64,000 nt of DNA. It comes from Vondammii sp040505895. Lineage in GTDB: Bacteria; Pseudomonadota; Gammaproteobacteria; Chromatiales; Chromatiaceae. Positions 6,439 to 15,287 of this stretch are shown here, piece after piece (position 1 is the stretch's first letter; each line of letters starts with the position of its first letter). The notes beneath the pieces were generated by a model. That model did not search any database and was not told the origin of the DNA. It was given only the letters and a program-made list of their open reading frames with translations. The position numbers were made by a program, and so were the translations under genes. The DNA lies in contig JBEVXU010000012.1 of assembly GCA_040505895.1 (NCBI GenBank), positions 62,001 through 126,000 on the forward strand, given 5' to 3'.

Positions 6439-9045
6439 TCAGCCTTCAAGGCGTTCGCGCACCCAAGCCTCAGCCGCCTCAAGCGCACCGGGCAGAGCTG
6501 AAGGATCACTGCCGCCGGCCTGTGCCATATCCGGGCGTCCACCGCCCCGGCCACCAACCTTCTCGGCAACAAACTTCACCAGATCACCTGCCTTTACCTT
6601 GCCGGTCTGATCTTTGGTAACACCGGCGACCAGGCTCACTTTCTCGCCCTGTATCGTCGCCAGTACGATCACCGCACTGCCAAGCTTGTTTTTCAGCTGA
6701 TCCATAGTGTCGCGCAGAGCCTTGGGATCAGCCCCATCCAGCTTCGCAACCAGCACCTTCACTCCACTAATATCGACTGCACTGCTGGAAAGGTCGCTGC
6801 CGGCCGCACTTGCCAGCTTAGACTTCAACTGTTCCAGTTCCTTCTCCAGCTTACGGTTACGCTCTACCAGCTGGGCAACCTTAGTATCCACGTCATCGCG
6901 TCCGGACTTCACTAGTTCAGCTACTCGATGGAGGCGGTTTTCATCCGCTTCCACCCAGTTTATCGCCTGCTCACCAGTTACCGCCTCGATACGGCGAACA
7001 CCGGATGCAATGCCGGTCTCTGCAGTAATTTTTACCAAGCCGATATCGCCCACCGCCTTAACATGGGTGCCACCACACAGTTCGGTAGAGAAGTCCCCCA
7101 TCCGCAGCACCCTTACCTGGTCGGCATACTTTTCGCCAAACAGCGCCATGGCACCGCTCTTTTTCGCATCTTCCAGCGACATGATGCGGGTCTCAACCAT
7201 ATCGTTGCCGCGAATCTGTTCATTCGCCATGCGCTCAATGGCCTGGAGCTGTTCCCGACTCATAGGCTCAAAGTGAGAGAAGTCAAAACGCAGCCGTTCC
7301 GAATCAACCAGTGATCCTTTCTGCTGTACATGCTCACCCAGCACCCGGCGCAGTGCTTCGTGCAGCAGATGTGTAGCCGAGTGGTTGAGAGCGGTCGCTT
7401 CACGCTTTTCAGCTTCCACTCTGGCCTGAACCAGATCACCCACACGAATCACATCACCCTTGAGGTGACCATTGTGGATAAAGACATTACCGCCCTGCTT
7501 GCGTGTATCGGTAACGATAAAGGCCGCACCGTCCAGACCCAATTCACCGACATCGCCTGCCTGACCACCCGATTCTGCATAGAAGGGAGTGCGATCAAGT
7601 ACAACCATACCCTGCTCATCATCCCCCAAGGTATCCACCGATTTGCCATCCTGGAACAGGGCGATCACCGTGGACTCGTCCTCCAACCGCTCATAGCCGG
7701 TAAAGTCGGTCTCGCCATCGAGGGAGATATCAAGCTGCTGGTCGGAGCCAAAGTTACTGGCGGCGCGGGCGCGTTCACGTTGTGCCTCCATCTCCGCTTC
7801 AAACCCCTCCATATCGAGGGTCAGCTCCTTTTCACGTGCAATATCTGCAGTCAGGTCAGCGGGAAAGCCGTAGGTATCGTAGAGTTTAAAAACGACATCC
7901 CCGGGGATCTCTTTCCCTTCGAGTGATCCGATAGCGTGCTCAAGAATCTTCATGCCCTGTTCGAGGGTCTCGGCGAAACGCTCCTCCTCCACACGCAGTA
8001 CCCGTTCCACCTGTCCGTGGGCCTTGGTCAGCTCGGGATAGGCGCCACCCATCTCACTATTGAGAACCGCTACCAAACGGTAGAAGAAGGGCTGCTTCAT
8101 ACCCAACATATAACCGTGGCGGATGGCGCGGCGGATGATACGCCGCAGTACATAGCCACGCCCTTCATTGGAGGGCAGCACACCGTCGACGATAAGGAAG
8201 GCACAAGAGCGAATATGGTCGGCGATCACTCGCAGGGACTTCTCTTCGAGATTATCGCAACCGGTAACTGCTGCCGTCCCCTTGATCAGGCTCTGAAAAA
8301 GGTCGATCTCGTAGTTACTGTGAACACCCTGAAGCACTGCAGCCAGCCGCTCCAGGCCCATACCGGTATCCACCGAGGGGCGAGGCAGGGGCGTCATTTT
8401 TCCTTCCTGGTCCCGGTTAAACTGCATAAACACCAGGTTCCATATCTCGATATAACGATCACCCTCCTCATCAGGTGTTCCCGGCGGGCCACCAGGAATT
8501 TCCGGACCATGGTCGTAGAAAATCTCGGAGCAGGGGCCGCAGGGACCGGTATCGCCCATGGACCAGAAGTTGTCTTTGGCGCCGCAACGGGAAAACCGTG
8601 TCTGATCGATTCCAATCTTATTGAACCAGATATCCTCGGTTTCCTTATCCTCTTCGTAAACTGTGACCCACAGCTTCTCTTCCGACAGACCAAGAGTTTC
8701 TGTCAGAAACTCCCAGGCGAAACCAATCGCATCCTCCTTGAAGTAGTCTCCAAAGCTGAAGTTGCCAAGCATCTCAAAGAAGGTGTGATGACGTGCGGTG
8801 TAACCGACATTTTCCAGATCGTTGTGCTTGCCGCCTGCACGTACGCAGCGCTGAGAGGTGGTAGCACGGTTATAGTCACGCTTCTCCCGGCCCAGGAACA
8901 GATCCTTGAACTGGACCATACCTGCGTTAGTGAACAGCAGAGTCGGGTCGTTGTGAGGCACAAGGGGGCTGGAGGCCAATTTTTGATGGCCCTTTTCAGC
9001 GAAAAAGTCGAGGAATGCGTTACGTATTTCTGCGCTGGTTTTCAT
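6439..9045 (-). CDS. alaS: Alanyl-tRNA synthetase
   Basis: An 868-residue class II alanyl-tRNA synthetase. The order is: catalytic core starting MKTSAEIRNAFLDFFAEKGH, tRNA-recognition domain, editing domain with the zinc/editing motifs HSATHLLHEAL (HxxxH) and CGGTH, and a C-terminal C-Ala domain with GGGRPDMAQAGG. Length is typical. The ATG at 9043-9045 is chosen by family alignment; a TTG five codons upstream gives a non-homologous extension. Neither has a good Shine-Dalgarno. AlaS can repress its own gene in E. coli. It is transcribed leftwards toward lysC and csrA and diverges from the DUF2937 gene. Confidence 0.97.
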   Translation of the reverse strand: MKTSAEIRNAFLDFFAEKGHQKLASSPLVPHNDPTLLFTNAGMVQFKDLFLGREKRDYNRATTSQRCVRAGGKHNDLENVGYTARHHTFFEMLGNFSFGDYFKEDAIGFAWEFLTETLGLSEEKLWVTVYEEDKETEDIWFNKIGIDQTRFSRCGAKDNFWSMGDTGPCGPCSEIFYDHGPEIPGGPPGTPDEEGDRYIEIWNLVFMQFNRDQEGKMTPLPRPSVDTGMGLERLAAVLQGVHSNYEIDLFQSLIKGTAAVTGCDNLEEKSLRVIADHIRSCAFLIVDGVLPSNEGRGYVLRRIIRRAIRHGYMLGMKQPFFYRLVAVLNSEMGGAYPELTKAHGQVERVLRVEEERFAETLEQGMKILEHAIGSLEGKEIPGDVVFKLYDTYGFPADLTADIAREKELTLDMEGFEAEMEAQRERARAASNFGSDQQLDISLDGETDFTGYERLEDESTVIALFQDGKSVDTLGDDEQGMVVLDRTPFYAESGGQAGDVGELGLDGAAFIVTDTRKQGGNVFIHNGHLKGDVIRVGDLVQARVEAEKREATALNHSATHLLHEALRRVLGEHVQQKGSLVDSERLRFDFSHFEPMSREQLQAIERMANEQIRGNDMVETRIMSLEDAKKSGAMALFGEKYADQVRVLRMGDFSTELCGGTHVKAVGDIGLVKITAETGIASGVRRIEAVTGEQAINWVEADENRLHRVAELVKSGRDDVDTKVAQLVERNRKLEKELEQLKSKLASAAGSDLSSSAVDISGVKVLVAKLDGADPKALRDTMDQLKNKLGSAVIVLATIQGEKVSLVAGVTKDQTGKVKAGDLVKFVAEKVGGRGGGRPDMAQAGGSDPSALPGALEAAEAWVRERLEG

Positions 9046-9191
9046 ACAGGGCTGGATCAAGATATCTGAAAAGGGGGAATAGTATGCAGATCAGGCCCTT
9101 TTGTCACCAGTGAAGGGCAAATATTGTGCGAATTCGGGCCAATTAGCCGTTGAAAAGGCCAAAGTAACAGCTTAAGACCTATAATGGCGCC

Positions 9192-9737
9192 ATGGTCCTC
9201 CGCTATCTCAGGCTGTTCCTCTTTCTACCCGGAGTGTTACTGGGCACTCAGATACCGGCTGTAATCGACAGTTACGCCAAACGTGTGAATGCCCATCTGA
9301 TTGAGGCAAATGAAAACTTCCGCGGTTTTCAGCAGATCGCTGATCGCCACTTCAGCGGTGATGTGGAAGCGTTGATCCGCCACCATGAAGCCAGTCACAA
9401 TACCGTTTTCCAGGAAGAGGCTGAGAGCATCCGTCATATCTACCTGAGGGTCCAGCAACTCTCGGCAGCTTCAGAGGCTCTTGGGAAAGGCTGGAGCAGC
9501 CGACTGAAACTGTTGATTAGTGCGAAAGAGAGTGTGATTCTAGAGGAGACGTTCGCCTCCCACAGCTACACGCTCCCGATAAAGATGGAGACATTAATGT
9601 TTGGGTTGGCTGCAGGATTGCTGCTGCCATCGACGGCCGAAGCAGTAATACGGGTACTCTACTATCTCGGTCGGCGGCGCAGAGTGAACAAAGCTGCCGC
9701 TAAAAAACTGGGTGGGCCTCATAACTCCTCGACATAG
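9192..9737 (+). CDS. DUF2937 family membrane protein
   Basis: A 181-residue protein with one hydrophobic segment at each end (about residues 4-20 and 132-152), a charged middle rich in His, Gln and Glu, and a basic C-terminal tail. This matches the DUF2937 family, whose function is unknown. The middle should face the periplasm if the first segment is a signal anchor. No Shine-Dalgarno precedes the ATG; a TATAAT hexamer at 9180-9185 lies so close that the mRNA could be leaderless or the real start further in. Its last 19 bp overlap the 3' end of the convergent small lipoprotein gene. Confidence 0.8.
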   Translation: MVLRYLRLFLFLPGVLLGTQIPAVIDSYAKRVNAHLIEANENFRGFQQIADRHFSGDVEALIRHHEASHNTVFQEEAESIRHIYLRVQQLSAASEALGKGWSSRLKLLISAKESVILEETFASHSYTLPIKMETLMFGLAAGLLLPSTAEAVIRVLYYLGRRRRVNKAAAKKLGGPHNSST

Positions 9738-9997
9738 CTGCGCTCTACGGGTGTCTGAACATACACTTTCCGTCCATCCACTTTCGCCCAGAAGTAGTAG
9801 TAACCTTTCTGAGGGTCACTGGTAACCTTGCCGTCGCGGACTTCCCACTCTTTGACATGATTGCCACTGGCAAACGTGACACGGTAATTTCCCTCCAACC
9901 AGCTCACACCGATACGGGAAATACGGTTTTGCTGCTCCTGAGAGCATCCGTAAAGAAGAAGTAAAAGCAGGAGGGTAAGTAGGCGAAAAGGGTTCAT
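9719..9997 (-). CDS. Small lipoprotein of unknown function
   Basis: About 92 residues. A leucine-rich signal peptide ends in the lipobox Leu-Tyr-Gly-Cys, so the mature protein is predicted to be lipid-anchored at its Cys followed by Ser. The mature part (about 75 residues) alternates polar and aromatic residues (GNYRVTF, KEWEV, YYYFWAKVDG) and looks like a small beta-sheet domain. The ATG at 9997 is preferred over one three codons upstream because it begins the signal peptide. Its 3' end overlaps the convergent DUF2937 gene by 19 bp. No family was recognised. Confidence 0.75.
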   Translation of the reverse strand: MNPFRLLTLLLLLLLYGCSQEQQNRISRIGVSWLEGNYRVTFASGNHVKEWEVRDGKVTSDPQKGYYYFWAKVDGRKVYVQTPVERSYVEEL

Positions 9998-10198
9998 GAT
10001 CGGCACTCCATAGTTGAGACAGCCCTACACAAAAGCCCTTTGGTACGACAGTACTGCATTGTCGTCTGTAAAATCCAACTTCAGGAGTTTTGTACATGGC
10101 AAGTTAATTGGCAGCCGAAGTTTACAGCCACCGGATATCAATTGTCAGCGGTTGCCCTTGGGAGGCAGACACACCGAACACACTTCATTCATGGCTAT

Positions 10199-12289
10199 TC
10201 ACCACCCCCTGCCAAACCGTGTCAGGCACCGGTCCAGCCGCGCAGGATCAACCGGTTTACTGAGAAATTCATCCATACCGACGGCAAAACAGGCCTGGCG
10301 AATATTTTCTGATGCGTTGGCGGTCAAAGCGATTATCGGTAAATAGTGACCTTCCCTCTCGGATGCCCGGTAGAAACGGGTAAAATCGATACCGTCCATG
10401 TTCGGCATGCGTAGATCAACCAATGCCAGGTCAAACATGCCTTCAGTTGCTACATCCAGCGCCCGTCGGCCATCTTCAACCAGCGTCACTTTGTGACCTG
10501 CTTGGCTCAGCAGTGTTCTGATCAACAGGGCGTTGACCGAGTCATCCTCCGCCACCAATACATTAAGCGCTTTTCCTTGATAAGCCATTTTCAGCTGCCC
10601 ATCGCTATCAATCGGTGGTAAATCCACCGGATGATCGCGCTGTTCCAGCAGAGAGACCATAGTGCTCCACAGTACAACAGGGTTACATGGTTTAACCAAC
10701 AGGCTCACACCACGCTCAACTTCGAAAACTGCACGGTTTGCATAAGTAAGATAGATGACAGGAAGACCCAACACCTGATAGCTACGCAAGGGCTGCCGAT
10801 CACACTCCAGACCACCTCCACTTGGTTTGTCGGCAAATAGTACAAAATCTATATCATTGCCATTTTGAGAGGGTGTCATCGCGACGTTGGTCTCCGGCTC
10901 ATCAATGCTCACCACCTGCATACCGGCACGCAGACAGGCCTCTGCCAGCACTTCCCTGCTGTCGGCCTGTGGTTCAAACAGTACAACCGTCTTTCCCTGT
11001 AACTTTGCAGGAGCACGTGGAGGGGTGAGTCCCTTAACCGGCCCCAACATCAAGGGCAGGTTGAACCAGAAAGCCGATCCTTCTCCTTCAACACTCTCAA
11101 CATAGAGGTTCCCCCCCATTAGGCGTACAAGGTCTCTGGCGATAGTGGTACCGAGGCCACTGCCATCATACTGCCGGGTGGTGCTGGAGTCGGCCTGCCA
11201 GAAACTTTCGAAAACCCGCTCTAGTTTTTCGGGAGACATTCCGATTCCGGTATCCCTGACAGTGATACGCAGATGCCCCTCGGGAATACTCTCATCCTCA
11301 TGAGCAACCTCTACATGGATTGTGATGCTCCCCCGGTCGGTAAACTTTACCGCATTACCGAGGAGGTTGTAGATCACCTGATTGATGCGCAGTTCATCAC
11401 CGTAAACCTGTATCGGCACATCGCTATCGATATGGCTGACCAGCTCCACACCCCGATTCACCGCCTCGGAGCTAAGGGTGGCACAGACCGCCGTCATACT
11501 GGAACGCAGGTCAAACAATCGTGGCGTCAGCTCCAGTTTTCCTGCATCTATCTTTGAGAAATCGAGGACATCGACAACCAGTGACTCAAGCATATTGGCG
11601 GAGCTACGCACAGACTCCAGATACTGCCGTTGTTCACGATCCAGGGTGGTGGTGGCAAGCAGCCGTGACATACCAACGACTCCCGCCAGTGGTGTGCGCA
11701 GCTCATGAGTCATGATCGCAAGAAAGTTGCCCTTGGCCCGATTGGCAGCCTCCGCCGCTTTTCTCGTATCATGAAGGTTACGTAAGAGTACCGCCTGATA
11801 GAGGGGCAGAATAACCAACCCAACCAGCTGAAAAATAACGGCGAAACCATCACTCGCCCAACCTGACAGGGCAATCACCACTATATTGAAGCCCACAAAA
11901 CTGGCGACACAGGCCACTATCAGGTTGCGTAGGCCGAAACGAGTCCCTTGGGAGACATAGGACCAGAGGTAGATAAGAAAGAAGGGGCTGATCACCTCAC
12001 CATTGAGGTAGATGCAAAAGGAGGTACCGCTTGTGTCCGCCATGGCACCCAGGTAGGTACGCAGCTGGTTATGTTCCGGCCGCAGGATTACGTGTAGAAA
12101 AATCCCTGCAAACCAGACGAAGTGGAGGCCAAAGAGATAGAAGTACTGCTCCCAGGTGAACGGGAAGTACCCCTCCATTTTCCCCAAGCCGAGGAGTGCA
12201 ACCAGCACACCCCAGGCGATCAACCTAACAGAGGCGGACTGAAATTCATTATTGCGCCACAGCCGCGCTATCGCCACAGCAGCCGCCAA
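10199..12289 (-). CDS. RpfC-like hybrid sensor histidine kinase
   Basis: About 696 residues. The N-terminal 170 residues hold roughly five membrane segments, and the segment YLNGEVISPFFLIYLW resembles the input domain of RpfC, the diffusible-signal-factor sensor of Xanthomonas. The kinase follows: phosphoacceptor H195 in MTHELRTPL, N box NLLGNAVKF, G boxes DTGIGM and GSGLG. A degenerate receiver-like stretch (about 430-550) precedes a true C-terminal receiver with phosphoacceptor D625. Unlike RpfC there is no Hpt domain, and no rpfF or rpfG is near, so the ligand is unknown. The start is uncertain: TTG at 12289 is used, and the frame stays open to 12340. Confidence 0.83.
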   Translation of the reverse strand: MAAAVAIARLWRNNEFQSASVRLIAWGVLVALLGLGKMEGYFPFTWEQYFYLFGLHFVWFAGIFLHVILRPEHNQLRTYLGAMADTSGTSFCIYLNGEVISPFFLIYLWSYVSQGTRFGLRNLIVACVASFVGFNIVVIALSGWASDGFAVIFQLVGLVILPLYQAVLLRNLHDTRKAAEAANRAKGNFLAIMTHELRTPLAGVVGMSRLLATTTLDREQRQYLESVRSSANMLESLVVDVLDFSKIDAGKLELTPRLFDLRSSMTAVCATLSSEAVNRGVELVSHIDSDVPIQVYGDELRINQVIYNLLGNAVKFTDRGSITIHVEVAHEDESIPEGHLRITVRDTGIGMSPEKLERVFESFWQADSSTTRQYDGSGLGTTIARDLVRLMGGNLYVESVEGEGSAFWFNLPLMLGPVKGLTPPRAPAKLQGKTVVLFEPQADSREVLAEACLRAGMQVVSIDEPETNVAMTPSQNGNDIDFVLFADKPSGGGLECDRQPLRSYQVLGLPVIYLTYANRAVFEVERGVSLLVKPCNPVVLWSTMVSLLEQRDHPVDLPPIDSDGQLKMAYQGKALNVLVAEDDSVNALLIRTLLSQAGHKVTLVEDGRRALDVATEGMFDLALVDLRMPNMDGIDFTRFYRASEREGHYLPIIALTANASENIRQACFAVGMDEFLSKPVDPARLDRCLTRFGRGW

Positions 12290-12679
12290 TGTAGCACTAT
12301 GATTTCCATATCGCTCTACCCGCTTTTTCGATAATAAACCCTATCATTTCAACAACTGTGAGGCATTTTACCTCTCTTGTTGCTGTTAAAGCGAAAAAAA
12401 CGGAAAGTGGCGATGCACAATAGTCCCGAAGCACTATCTTCATAGAAACAAAGTGTATCTGTAGGGCGAATTTGTTCGCGATCAGGCTCCGGGCATGTTC
12501 TTCGCGAACAAGCTCGCCCCTACACCCGATTCACGAATTATTGTGCACAACCATTAAACGGAAAAACGTGGAGCTTTCAAACAACCAGACACACTAGTGC
12601 AACGCACTCTCCCGGCTGTCTCACCAACGAGACCAGTGTCTGCCCGGAAAGAGGGTGACCACAAAGTAAGAGCGTCAGC
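12290..12679. other. 390-bp intergenic region with one palindromic repeat
   Basis: Lies between the methyltransferase-like gene and the hybrid kinase, both on the minus strand. Apart from the REP-like palindrome at 12460-12524, nothing with coding character was found. A short minus-strand open frame spanning 12577-12765 overlaps the end of the methyltransferase gene and looks spurious. Confidence 0.6.
12460..12524. repeat. REP-like palindrome (TGTAGGGCGA... type)
   Basis: The left arm TGTAGGGCGAATTTGTTCGC and right arm TTCGCGAACAAGCTCGCCCC pair over about 22 bp with two irregularities, enclosing a 19-base centre. Arms of this sort, starting TGTAGG and ending CCTACA, are common dispersed extragenic palindromes in gammaproteobacteria. 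A similar but not identical one is at 63771-63849. Confidence 0.7.
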
Positions 12680-13741
12680 TTAGCCGACATATCCATCAAC
12701 CCAGTCCAGTGGATAGCGTCCCCAGTGATGAACAGCATCAGAGATGGATTGCAGCACCTCATCACTTACCTGGCAGGGTATCTCTCCATGGTTATCAGAG
12801 AGAATAAAACCACCACCCCTGCCTGCTTTGGCAATTGCACGCCTTACCTCATCCTCAGCCTCCTGGGAGCTCCAGCGGCGCATGGTGACACCGTTAAGAT
12901 TTCCCAGCAGCGTCAGCTTTCCGGCTGCAATCTGTTTTAACTCTGCCAAATCCTCATCTGTACTGACACCCACCACACCGGTGCCGGTTTCGATCAGATC
13001 CTGCAAAATTCCTTTACAGCGCCCTGATGCCATGTGAGTGGCGATGGGGCCGTTGATCTGCGGCAGAGTACGCTTCGCCACTTTAAAGCCAGTCTCAAGG
13101 TAGAGCTCCCGCGGAATAATTGTGGTCGAAGCGACCGGATCGAAATAGCAGATGGCATGGGCACCCGCCGCCAATTGAGCGTTGGCCCAGGCAACGGTGA
13201 ACTTCTCATTCAAATCCATAAGATGTTGAAACCTATCCTGCTCCTGCTGCATAAGCATCAGGTATGCTTCGAAACCCATCTGCATCACCGGCAGCGAAAA
13301 GGGTGACATAACCACCCCGATGATCAGCGCCTCGTCGCCCGCTTCAGCCTTCAGTAGTTGCTGGGTTTTTAGTACCCGCTGCAGCCCCTCCGCTTCATCA
13401 ATACCAGGCACCGCCAGCGTATCGATACATTGGGATGTTGTTATCGGCGGCATACCCGCATTGGGTGGGCCATCGGCATAGAAGATTGAGCTACCACCCC
13501 AAGCCTCTACTTCGATCGAAGCGTGGTAAAAGGTGTAGTAACAGTCATGGCCATAGCGTTTACGCAGACGCAGTTGCCCTTCAGCCACTGCCTCAGGATC
13601 TGAAAAATAGGCCTCTATACCAAGTCCCATCTCCTTGGCGCCATGAAGTGTTAACAGGAGAAAGAAGGGAACCCGATCAGCCTCTTTCTGTTGCAGAGTA
13701 TTGAGCACCCGCTCCATTGATGTCATCTCATTTACACTCAT
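12680..13741 (-). CDS. Uroporphyrinogen decarboxylase-family corrinoid methyltransferase (MtaA/CmuA-like)
   Basis: A 353-residue URO-D family TIM barrel of the methyltransferase type rather than heme HemE. Its start overlaps the stop of the corrinoid-protein gene by 4 bp (ATGA), which strongly implies a working pair. MtaA-type enzymes move a methyl group between a corrinoid protein and a thiol or pterin using a Zn site with His-x-Cys and a later Cys. Here the corresponding positions read H236-Met-Ala with C242 nearby, and SDNHGEIPC at 316-323, where H318 replaces the usual Cys. So the metal site is altered or different. No methanol, methylamine or methylthiol methyltransferase partner is adjacent. 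The substrate is unknown. Confidence 0.8.
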   Translation of the reverse strand: MSVNEMTSMERVLNTLQQKEADRVPFFLLLTLHGAKEMGLGIEAYFSDPEAVAEGQLRLRKRYGHDCYYTFYHASIEVEAWGGSSIFYADGPPNAGMPPITTSQCIDTLAVPGIDEAEGLQRVLKTQQLLKAEAGDEALIIGVVMSPFSLPVMQMGFEAYLMLMQQEQDRFQHLMDLNEKFTVAWANAQLAAGAHAICYFDPVASTTIIPRELYLETGFKVAKRTLPQINGPIATHMASGRCKGILQDLIETGTGVVGVSTDEDLAELKQIAAGKLTLLGNLNGVTMRRWSSQEAEDEVRRAIAKAGRGGGFILSDNHGEIPCQVSDEVLQSISDAVHHWGRYPLDWVDGYVG

Positions 13742-14382
13742 GCCCGCTCCCCCATAATCATTTTCATTACGGGCAGTGCCTCGGTTGCAGTATTAGCTGT
13801 CGCATCCGCTCTCACCTCCTGCCAAAGGTTTGGATCGAAACGGAAAGGAGCACCGCCAACGACAATTTTCACTGCATGTCCACGCTGCTCCAACTGCTCG
13901 CGAACATAACCAACCCTGAGAGCCGAGCGTAACATCAGGGTTGAGATCAGAAGCACTTCAATCCCATCCTCTTCCACCCGCTGTATAAGAGTGTCGGCAT
14001 CCTGCTGCCCCAGGTCATCCACCTGCAATCCCGAAGCGCGCAAAACCGCATACACAATGCGTTTACCCAAAAGGTGGAAATCTTCGAGTACCACAATCGC
14101 AGTCTTCGGCTGATGTTCGTATAGTGACTGCCTTTGAGATGAGATGCTGGTGGTTACGATATCCTCACAGATACGGCTGCTCATGTAGATCTGTGAGAGC
14201 GCTACGCTCCCCTCTTCCCAACCATTGCCTATACGCTCCATCACCGGCGCAATAACAGACTCCACCACTTCAATGAGTGATACTGACTGCAGACACTGAT
14301 TAATAATCTCTTCCGCTTTGATGCGATCAAGCGAAAGCAGCGCCTGTTCAAGTTCTACCGAGACCAGTTCAGTATTTGACAT
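13738..14382 (-). CDS. Cobalamin (corrinoid)-binding protein, MtaC/MtbC-like
   Basis: A 214-residue protein with an N-terminal helical cap (about 1-90) and a C-terminal Rossmann-type B12-binding domain. The cobalamin-ligating motif DxHxxG is present as D101-F-H103-L-L-G106, followed by a family-like VVGGAPF near residue 175. Such proteins carry a methyl group on cobalt for the partner methyltransferase, here the downstream overlapping URO-D family gene. The ATG at 14382 is preceded by GGGAAG; a TTG start seven codons upstream is less likely. No reductive activase (RamA-like) or substrate methyltransferase is seen nearby. Confidence 0.85.
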   Translation of the reverse strand: MSNTELVSVELEQALLSLDRIKAEEIINQCLQSVSLIEVVESVIAPVMERIGNGWEEGSVALSQIYMSSRICEDIVTTSISSQRQSLYEHQPKTAIVVLEDFHLLGKRIVYAVLRASGLQVDDLGQQDADTLIQRVEEDGIEVLLISTLMLRSALRVGYVREQLEQRGHAVKIVVGGAPFRFDPNLWQEVRADATANTATEALPVMKMIMGERA

Positions 14383-14841
14383 CAAATTGACTTCCCGCAG
14401 CAACGCATAAACCCGCTTACCTATAAGATAGCTTGTTTTTAGTACTGGAGCTCAGAGAATTAGCCGTTGTAGTCGAATTCTGGACCCTGGCCTGCACCGG
14501 AATGAGGGTGGTTTTTGGATAATCCTAGAATCCTCAGTTGGACAGGGTGGAGAGTGCACTTGCGGTGGTGCAGTACAAAGCTCAACGACGCGGAATAGTT
14601 ATTTATGTCCATGGATGGACGGTATGCAGAAAATGCAGGAGCAATTTTCTGTCTATTCCAAGGAGTTGTAACGCCGTAATGCGCCAACCCAAGTGCGCTA
14701 TCCGCACTGTAGCGTAATTCACCCGGAGAGTGACATAGGCAATCGCAGTCTATGCAATTTAAATCAATGCCTTGCCCGTAGAATGGAGCGATTAACTGAG
14801 AATTCCAGGATAATCAAACCCTTGCGGGTCTCACAACCAAG
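14383..14841. other. 459-bp intergenic region, no gene recognised
   Basis: Separates recX from the corrinoid-protein gene. I looked for a cobalamin riboswitch on the minus strand and saw no convincing conserved B12-box core. A 75-codon minus-strand open frame (14460-14687) has no recognisable family and no good start. The region may hold the promoter of the corrinoid pair and degraded sequence. Confidence 0.5.
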
Positions 14842-15252
14842 CTACTCTCGCCAGAGGGCCTGGCGAATCATCTCAGGGGGAAAACCTCTATATTCGAGAA
14901 AGCGGGCGCGTCTAGCCCACTCTTTGAAATCGACGGGTCGATCAGAGCCAAACTTTCGACAGTTGGCCTCTTCCAGCAGTTGCAACCACTCCTCATCTCG
15001 CTCATCCAACCACTCTTCCGCCAAGGTGCTGTCAATTCCCCGTTCCCGCAATTCAAGGCGAATACGTGAAGGGCCGAATCCTTTGCGTTTACGAAAGGCG
15101 ATGTACTGCTCGGTAAAGCGTTCATCGCTCAGATGGTTCCTACTTTCCAGACTATCAAGCACCGGATCAAGCCGAGTGATATCCTCAACTTTGGATTGCA
15201 GCTTCCGGCGCAACTCAGCACGGCTGTGCTCACGCAAAACGAGCAGGCGCAT
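14842..15252 (-). CDS. recX: RecX, RecA regulator
   Basis: A 136-residue RecX, which binds RecA filaments and limits their extension. Three tandem three-helix units are visible: REHSRAELRRKL near the start, LSDERFTEQYIAFRKRKGFGPSRIRLELRERGI in the middle, and a C-terminal GFPPEMIRQAL. The gene follows recA by 35 bp on the same strand. The ATG at 15252 gives a slightly short N-terminus; in-frame codons upstream (EIEQAA) look RecX-like, so a non-ATG start further up is possible. This ATG lies in the loop of a 9-bp hairpin (15241-15264), which may limit RecX synthesis. Confidence 0.9.
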   Translation of the reverse strand: MRLLVLREHSRAELRRKLQSKVEDITRLDPVLDSLESRNHLSDERFTEQYIAFRKRKGFGPSRIRLELRERGIDSTLAEEWLDERDEEWLQLLEEANCRKFGSDRPVDFKEWARRARFLEYRGFPPEMIRQALWRE

Positions 15253-15264
15253 CGCCGCCTGCTC
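15241..15264 (-). promoter_or_regulatory. Hairpin presenting the recX start codon
   Basis: On the minus strand GAGCAGGCG pairs perfectly with CGCCTGCTC, and the six-base loop GCGATG contains the recX ATG. GTTTTG follows the stem. In E. coli a terminator between recA and recX allows only limited read-through; this hairpin could attenuate transcription or gate translation in the same place. Confidence 0.55.
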
Positions 15265-15287
15265 TATCTCATTGTCAGTAGTGAGGC

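Noticed and set aside
7936..9069. 377-codon plus-strand frame
   Set aside because: Antisense shadow of alaS, with no recognisable motif or ribosome-binding site.
12577..12765. 62-codon minus-strand frame
   Set aside because: It overlaps the 3' end of the URO-D family gene in another frame and has no homology features.
14460..14687. 75-codon minus-strand frame
   Set aside because: No family, composition unlike the neighbours, and no credible ribosome-binding site.
14383..14841. Cobalamin riboswitch before the corrinoid-protein gene
   Set aside because: No conserved B12-box core could be found on the minus strand by eye; a covariance model search (Rfam cobalamin) would decide.
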